Both the position numbers and the translations under genes were made by a program. From positions 2,501 through 66,500 of the forward strand of contig NZ_LN875033.1 in the NCBI RefSeq assembly GCF_001282685.1: DNA of 64,000 bases. The letters are read 5' to 3'. Source of the stretch: Niameybacter massiliensis. Its GTDB lineage: Bacteria > Bacillota > Clostridia > Lachnospirales > Cellulosilyticaceae. Position 1 is the stretch's first letter; each line of letters opens with the position of its first letter. A model generated the notes under the pieces. That model saw nothing but the letters and a program-made list of their open reading frames with translations, was not told where the DNA came from and ran no database searches. Positions 60,801 through 64,000 of this stretch are shown one piece after another.

Positions 60801-61874
60801 ATCAAAAGCTTTGACCCATTTTACAAGTGTCTGCATAAGTTCACCTGCTTTATATGTCTTGCTGCTTAGATAAGGGTCACGTAGAAGCTTGGTTACTGTT
60901 TGAGCTTTCTTCACAATATCCTTAGCAAGTTCTCTATAGCCTTTGACACGCTCTTTAAGAATATCACTACAATCTTGCTTCTTACTGGATAATCGTCCAA
61001 AACTTATACCATCTATACAAGCTAAAAGCATCTCTACATCTGATACTGGCACTTCTAATAGGCACTCAATTTGTTCAAAATCTTTAACCAACGTTTCTTC
61101 ATAGGCTGCTGGCCCATCTGGTCTACGAGTAAGTTTAAGTGCCTCATCATAGACTAGCTTCAAATCTTTAAAGTCTTCTAAAATCTCTGCTATAAGTTCC
61201 CTTTCCCAGATTGATTCACCAATCCCTTCATGTGGCTCACAAAGTTTGTTGCTCATCTCATCTAACCACTCATTGGGGAATATGGTACTCTTAGAAAAAG
61301 TATAAAGATCTAAGATAAGATCCATTAATGGCTCTAATCCGCGAATGCTTCCATAAGTCTCTGCAAGTTCTAAGAAGTCTTCGTTATCTTCTTCCTCAAA
61401 GGCTTCTTCTAGCATTTCTTCTAGGATATCTAATTTCATAACCTGTAACTCAGATTCATTGCCTACTTTAATGTTAGGATCAATCTCTAAGTAGGTGAAA
61501 TAGTTCTTAATGGCTTTAAGACAGAAGGAGTGAATGGTAGAAATAGATGCCTTCGGTAAAAGAGCAAGTTGTCTTTCTAAATAGGCAACTTTCTCCATAG
61601 CCTTTTCACTTTCCTCTTCTTGTTGCAATGTTTCTATCGCCTTGCTCATTTTATCAGCGATACGTTCTTTCATCTCATGGGCAGCTGCACTTGTAAAGGT
61701 TACAATCAAGAATCTATCAATATCTATACCTACTTCTTCTTCATTTCCCATAATCCTTTTAAATACACGTTCTGTAAGGACTGCTGTCTTACCAGAACCA
61801 GCTGCTGCTGATACAAGTATGGTTGCACCACGTTTATCAATCGCAGCTTGTTGCATCGGTGTCCATGCCATCAT
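57849..61874 (-). CDS. addA: ATP-dependent helicase/nuclease subunit A
   Basis: A 1341-aa AddA: UvrD-like helicase with Walker A AAAGSGKTAVLTERV, YIDEYQDSN (Walker B), MVGDMKQSIYRFRLANP, QNFRSRANIL, TIHKSKGLEFPIVFV and VLYVALTRAKEKLFI, then a C-terminal RecB-like nuclease with VIIDYKTDYID (catalytic Asp-x-Lys). With AddB it resects double-strand breaks up to Chi-like sites. About 100 aa longer than common AddA because of a Gln/Glu-rich insert near 1050-1110. AAGGAGG before the ATG; overlaps addB by 38 bp. Confidence 0.97.
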   Translation of the reverse strand: MMAWTPMQQAAIDKRGATILVSAAAGSGKTAVLTERVFKRIMGNEEEVGIDIDRFLIVTFTSAAAHEMKERIADKMSKAIETLQQEEESEKAMEKVAYLERQLALLPKASISTIHSFCLKAIKNYFTYLEIDPNIKVGNESELQVMKLDILEEMLEEAFEEEDNEDFLELAETYGSIRGLEPLMDLILDLYTFSKSTIFPNEWLDEMSNKLCEPHEGIGESIWERELIAEILEDFKDLKLVYDEALKLTRRPDGPAAYEETLVKDFEQIECLLEVPVSDVEMLLACIDGISFGRLSSKKQDCSDILKERVKGYRELAKDIVKKAQTVTKLLRDPYLSSKTYKAGELMQTLVKWVKAFDARFSEAKRDKGLVDYNDLEHLALKLFVTHGETEDGYTELIYTEVAKELADFYEEIYIDEYQDSNAVQETLLGAIALAKENGPTRFMVGDMKQSIYRFRLANPLIFADKYERYEKFEEGAIQPEICIDLSQNFRSRANILEATNDLFKQIMSKRVGELCYDEDAKLKVGNHYTEGDYEAYQEEVADHVEVCLVETQDTDKEENEEASGEDTPQDLKNIEVEALMVAQKISAILRGEANPKVVYDKEEGKYRKVEPRDIVILLRSVQEKANLFEEALLREGIDAYADVSSNFFEAMEVQIMISLLKVIDNPRQDIPLLTVLRSPMVGLDFDEILQVRKLDEEVDLYTALCKYVEEREPSIALQEFVKLLAHYREEAPLMPLEELMARLFIETGYYSYVGMLPAGAKKKANLKLLKKYAEDFEANNGVGLFAFLQYMDKLKASGAKIGEAKLVGESENLVQIMTIHKSKGLEFPIVFVCNTNKTFNNQDIMKNVLMHHELGLGPKYTDKDTNILYETLPFEAIKRRIISENISEEMRVLYVALTRAKEKLFITGTVKDIDKEVNKWSPFAIRNSEGILPLGLRKSPTYLSWIGMSLFAHADFDDLRAKLGVEPTYLFEGKGRWQLSCIPKEALLSNHQTLEEKVEQREALLEDWNVETAYTEHKDALYNYLNYVYPHEMATTMPVKVTVSDLKKQAMLEHQAKEVNVQQKNMKATSIECPSIQRESSRVNALGESIQEGDESVILSTQMYGQDQEENTAYHISKRVGVETQQATKQGVNVVDEVLATSGDDIRWGMFEDKVVPKFMQQETTMQATVRGTLIHSVFEQLDLLQCKTADLIMSELTRLVETGKLHEEAASLVDLARLERMAHSEMLKRMAECQHIWKEKAFVYLLPADEVEEIYDREEEILLQGVVDTCFIEEDGLVIIDYKTDYIDKHGIEEGIKRIKERYSVQLELYARALSEITGLPVKEKCLYLYHIDTWVTLD

Positions 61875-64000
61875 TCATCCCTCCTTTTGCAAGCCTTTCC
61901 CATATTTCCTTATTGCCTAATGGCTCTAATTGATTGTAATGATTGTCTTTTGTAGCAGGATCAAACTGACAAATCGTATGATATTTACAAAATGCACAAG
62001 CATCCTTTTCTTTGAGTTTACAAGGTCTTGCACTGATTTTCCCAGCTAACATATCTTTACCTAAACTACGAATCAAATCATGCATATAGCCAATCAATGC
62101 TTTAAACTGATTTTCGCTAGCAACTTGAGATGTACTACCTAGTGTACCGTCTTTTTTCACTTTAGCTGGTACAATTTCTCCTTTAATGCCTGATTCCATT
62201 TTTTCTAAAATATCTAGGTTATCAATACTAAGTCCTGATAATTTGTATTGTTTAAGTTGCTTAGTGAGTGCTTCACTAAGCGCCATCCCTGTCTCGTACT
62301 TGATGGTACGTGTATCTATATGGAAGTAGAACATACCCGCAGCTTTATTGCGCTCATTAAGACGTAGATAAGCATCTAAATAAAGTAAAAGTTGAAGCTG
62401 AAGACCATGATACAGTTCTAGGAGACTAAAGTTTTTGTTACCTGACTTATAGTCTAGTACCTTAACATAACGTTCTTCTTCATCTTTCATATAGACATCC
62501 ACACGGTCAATCTGCCCACGTAGATAAATGGTATGTTCATCATCTAATACAATTTCAATAGGTGGCATCTCTTCACTACCAAAGCTTACTTCATAGGCTT
62601 CTGGTACAAATTCTCCAGCCTTTAACTGATACGTCATAGCACCTATTGCACGTTTTGTCATCTTCTTCGCCTTTTTTAAAGTGTAGGCAAATCTACCATC
62701 TTGCTTCGCATTTTGACTAAGCTTAGCCGCACTATAGCGAAGTGCTTCTTCAATAGACTCATCTTGTTGTTCTTCCGTAGCAGTCGTCCAGGTTACCTGA
62801 CGCTTTTTAAGCTCTTTTGGATAACGTTCTAATGTCTGGTGGAAAAGTGTTCCAAGATCTGCTGCATTCCACTGAAGTACTTTACGCTCTGAAGCTCTAA
62901 GCCCATACCGGATAAAGTAACAACATGGACAGTTACGATAAAGTTCTAACTGAGATATATTAGTCACTAGGCCTTCACTATAAAGGAGCTTCGCATTTTC
63001 TTCTTTGAGCTGGTCTTGCTGATTACTATAAGCCATATAGGTTGTCAGATGTTTAAACTTATCTTGCCACTGTGGTGAAGTCATAAACCAACTTACGGCA
63101 TCTTGCCATGGTCCCTCTTCTCCTTGCCCATCTAAGTAGCGTCTCATCTCCCAGCCTACATACCCTAGTGCTGGACGTGGTAATTGAAGTGGGTCTAAGG
63201 TATCTTTGTTCATCTCTTCCATTCCAAAGATCTTCTTCATTTTATAGAATACAATAGATGGTCTTAGGGCTTTCCCTGTTTCATCTGCTTGTATGGTACT
63301 TACATAAAGTTTTTCTCTTGCTCTTGTGAAAGCATAGTACACTAAAAACTGCCCCATATAGAGTGGGTTATTCACCATAACATCGTATAGCCTAGAACGC
63401 TTCTCATCTCCAGTTTCACAAAGTTGCATCAAGGTCAGCTTATCCATATCTGAAAAGAGTGGCATACCTTCATCTACTTTTGGTATAACCCCTTCATTAA
63501 CGCCTAATATAAATAGCGCTTTCACTTGTGGAATACGACTTCTATCAATATTTCCTACAATGACTTGATCTTTCGAAGGTGGAATAATCCCCATCTCTAT
63601 ATAGCCAAAGCTGGTCTTAAGAATATTCTTATAAGCTTTTAAAGCTACTTTTTCATCCCCAAGTAGGTCTACTAAACGTTCTAATGTATCCACAACTTGT
63701 CCCCATATCTGGGTATTTTCTAATTCAAGCGCAAGTTCTCCATTCTGCTTATAATATGCAATACGTGCTTGAATGGTTTCATAAGCATGAATTTCTTCAA
63801 GGAATAGATAGATTGCTTTACTCGCTTCACTAATAGGTATTCTTCCACTGGTATCTTTGGCTTGTTGTAATATTTCTTCCAGATGAATGAGTGGATTCAT
63901 TACACGTTCTTTAATGCCTTGAATAATTTCTAAATCCATACCTTTACTTTCTCTTGTCCACTCTGCCTGCCACTTTCTCTTATTTTGTATACCATGCTCT
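61837..64000 (-). CDS. addB: ATP-dependent nuclease subunit B, C-terminal part
   Basis: Only the C-terminal 720 or so residues are in the window; the frame runs without stop through position 64000, so the gene continues beyond the edge. Seen: HLEEILQQAK, LFILGVNEGVIPK, YAFTRAREKLYVST, the first cluster cysteine in YRNCPCCYFIRYGLRA, the RecB-type nuclease DYKSGNK and the C-terminal ACAFCKYHTICQFDP giving the other [4Fe-4S] ligands. Subunit of the AddAB break-resection complex. AddB is normally about 1150 aa. Confidence 0.95.
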   Translation of the reverse strand, partial: EHGIQNKRKWQAEWTRESKGMDLEIIQGIKERVMNPLIHLEEILQQAKDTSGRIPISEASKAIYLFLEEIHAYETIQARIAYYKQNGELALELENTQIWGQVVDTLERLVDLLGDEKVALKAYKNILKTSFGYIEMGIIPPSKDQVIVGNIDRSRIPQVKALFILGVNEGVIPKVDEGMPLFSDMDKLTLMQLCETGDEKRSRLYDVMVNNPLYMGQFLVYYAFTRAREKLYVSTIQADETGKALRPSIVFYKMKKIFGMEEMNKDTLDPLQLPRPALGYVGWEMRRYLDGQGEEGPWQDAVSWFMTSPQWQDKFKHLTTYMAYSNQQDQLKEENAKLLYSEGLVTNISQLELYRNCPCCYFIRYGLRASERKVLQWNAADLGTLFHQTLERYPKELKKRQVTWTTATEEQQDESIEEALRYSAAKLSQNAKQDGRFAYTLKKAKKMTKRAIGAMTYQLKAGEFVPEAYEVSFGSEEMPPIEIVLDDEHTIYLRGQIDRVDVYMKDEEERYVKVLDYKSGNKNFSLLELYHGLQLQLLLYLDAYLRLNERNKAAGMFYFHIDTRTIKYETGMALSEALTKQLKQYKLSGLSIDNLDILEKMESGIKGEIVPAKVKKDGTLGSTSQVASENQFKALIGYMHDLIRSLGKDMLAGKISARPCKLKEKDACAFCKYHTICQFDPATKDNHYNQLEPLGNKEIWERLAKGGMNDGMDTDATSCD

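Overview
The window comes from a low-GC, Gram-positive, spore-forming anaerobe of class Clostridia. Evidence: AT-rich DNA with strong GGAGG-type ribosome sites, Spo0E/SASP/YtxC/PdaB-type sporulation genes, a T-box, a lysine riboswitch, BglG-type antitermination, a class II ribonucleotide reductase and an [FeFe] hydrogenase. A multidomain secreted chitinase plus a chitobiose/GlcNAc catabolic cluster fits a polysaccharide-degrading Lachnospirales organism such as Cellulosilyticum; that genus is my guess, not something shown by the sequence.

Layout. 0.2-2.9 kb: a frameshifted zinc-peptidase-like gene, a double-GNAT acetyltransferase and a small CD3324-like regulator. 3.2-6.4 kb: secreted GH18 chitinase with CBM2-like, Ig-like and CBM5/12 modules, preceded by 11-bp-phased repeats. 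6.7-12.4 kb: infC-rpmI-rplT with an L20-type leader, and two tandem threonyl-tRNA synthetases behind one T-box. 12.5-14.3 kb: ytxC, then about 900 bp that look like a free-standing large structured RNA gene on the + strand (own promoter, long-range closing stem, many compensated helices, terminator). 14.3-16.1 kb: a PTS IIBC gene behind a LicT-type antiterminator/terminator switch. 16.1-20.9 kb: Hsp33, methyltransferase, DNA polymerase IV, AAA+ ATPase, a SASP-like gene. 21.0-24.0 kb: lysine-riboswitch-controlled asd-dapA-dapB. 24-33 kb: CobO and an unknown membrane protein, a YgjP-like peptidase, SSB, NrdJ, Spo0E-like, PdaB-like deacetylase and an NlpC/P60 hydrolase.

33.5-37.0 kb: ptsH-ptsI-antiterminator-EIIA behind a GlcT-type RAT. 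37-50 kb: a continuous minus-strand sugar cluster: YesM/YesN-type two-component system, two ABC sugar permeases, a phosphohexomutase, GH3, GH94, NagA and NagB. Together with the chitinase and the PTS this reads as a chitin-to-fructose-6-phosphate route in which phosphorolysis can supply GlcNAc-1-P and the mutase converts it to GlcNAc-6-P. No solute-binding protein or ATPase for the permeases lies in the window.

50-54.3 kb (+): truA, a DUF5721-like gene that seems to start at ATA, a small membrane protein, HtpG and a DUF3783 protein, with a classical SASP gene on the minus strand. 54.35-55.02 kb: a second gene-free, hairpin-rich block, probably another structured RNA. 55-64 kb: a group-B-like [FeFe] hydrogenase with a small thioredoxin-like [2Fe-2S] protein, a ThyX-like protein, and addA/addB (addB runs off the window edge).

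The strongest candidates for something undescribed are the two large structured-RNA loci; no covariance search could be run, so their class is open.
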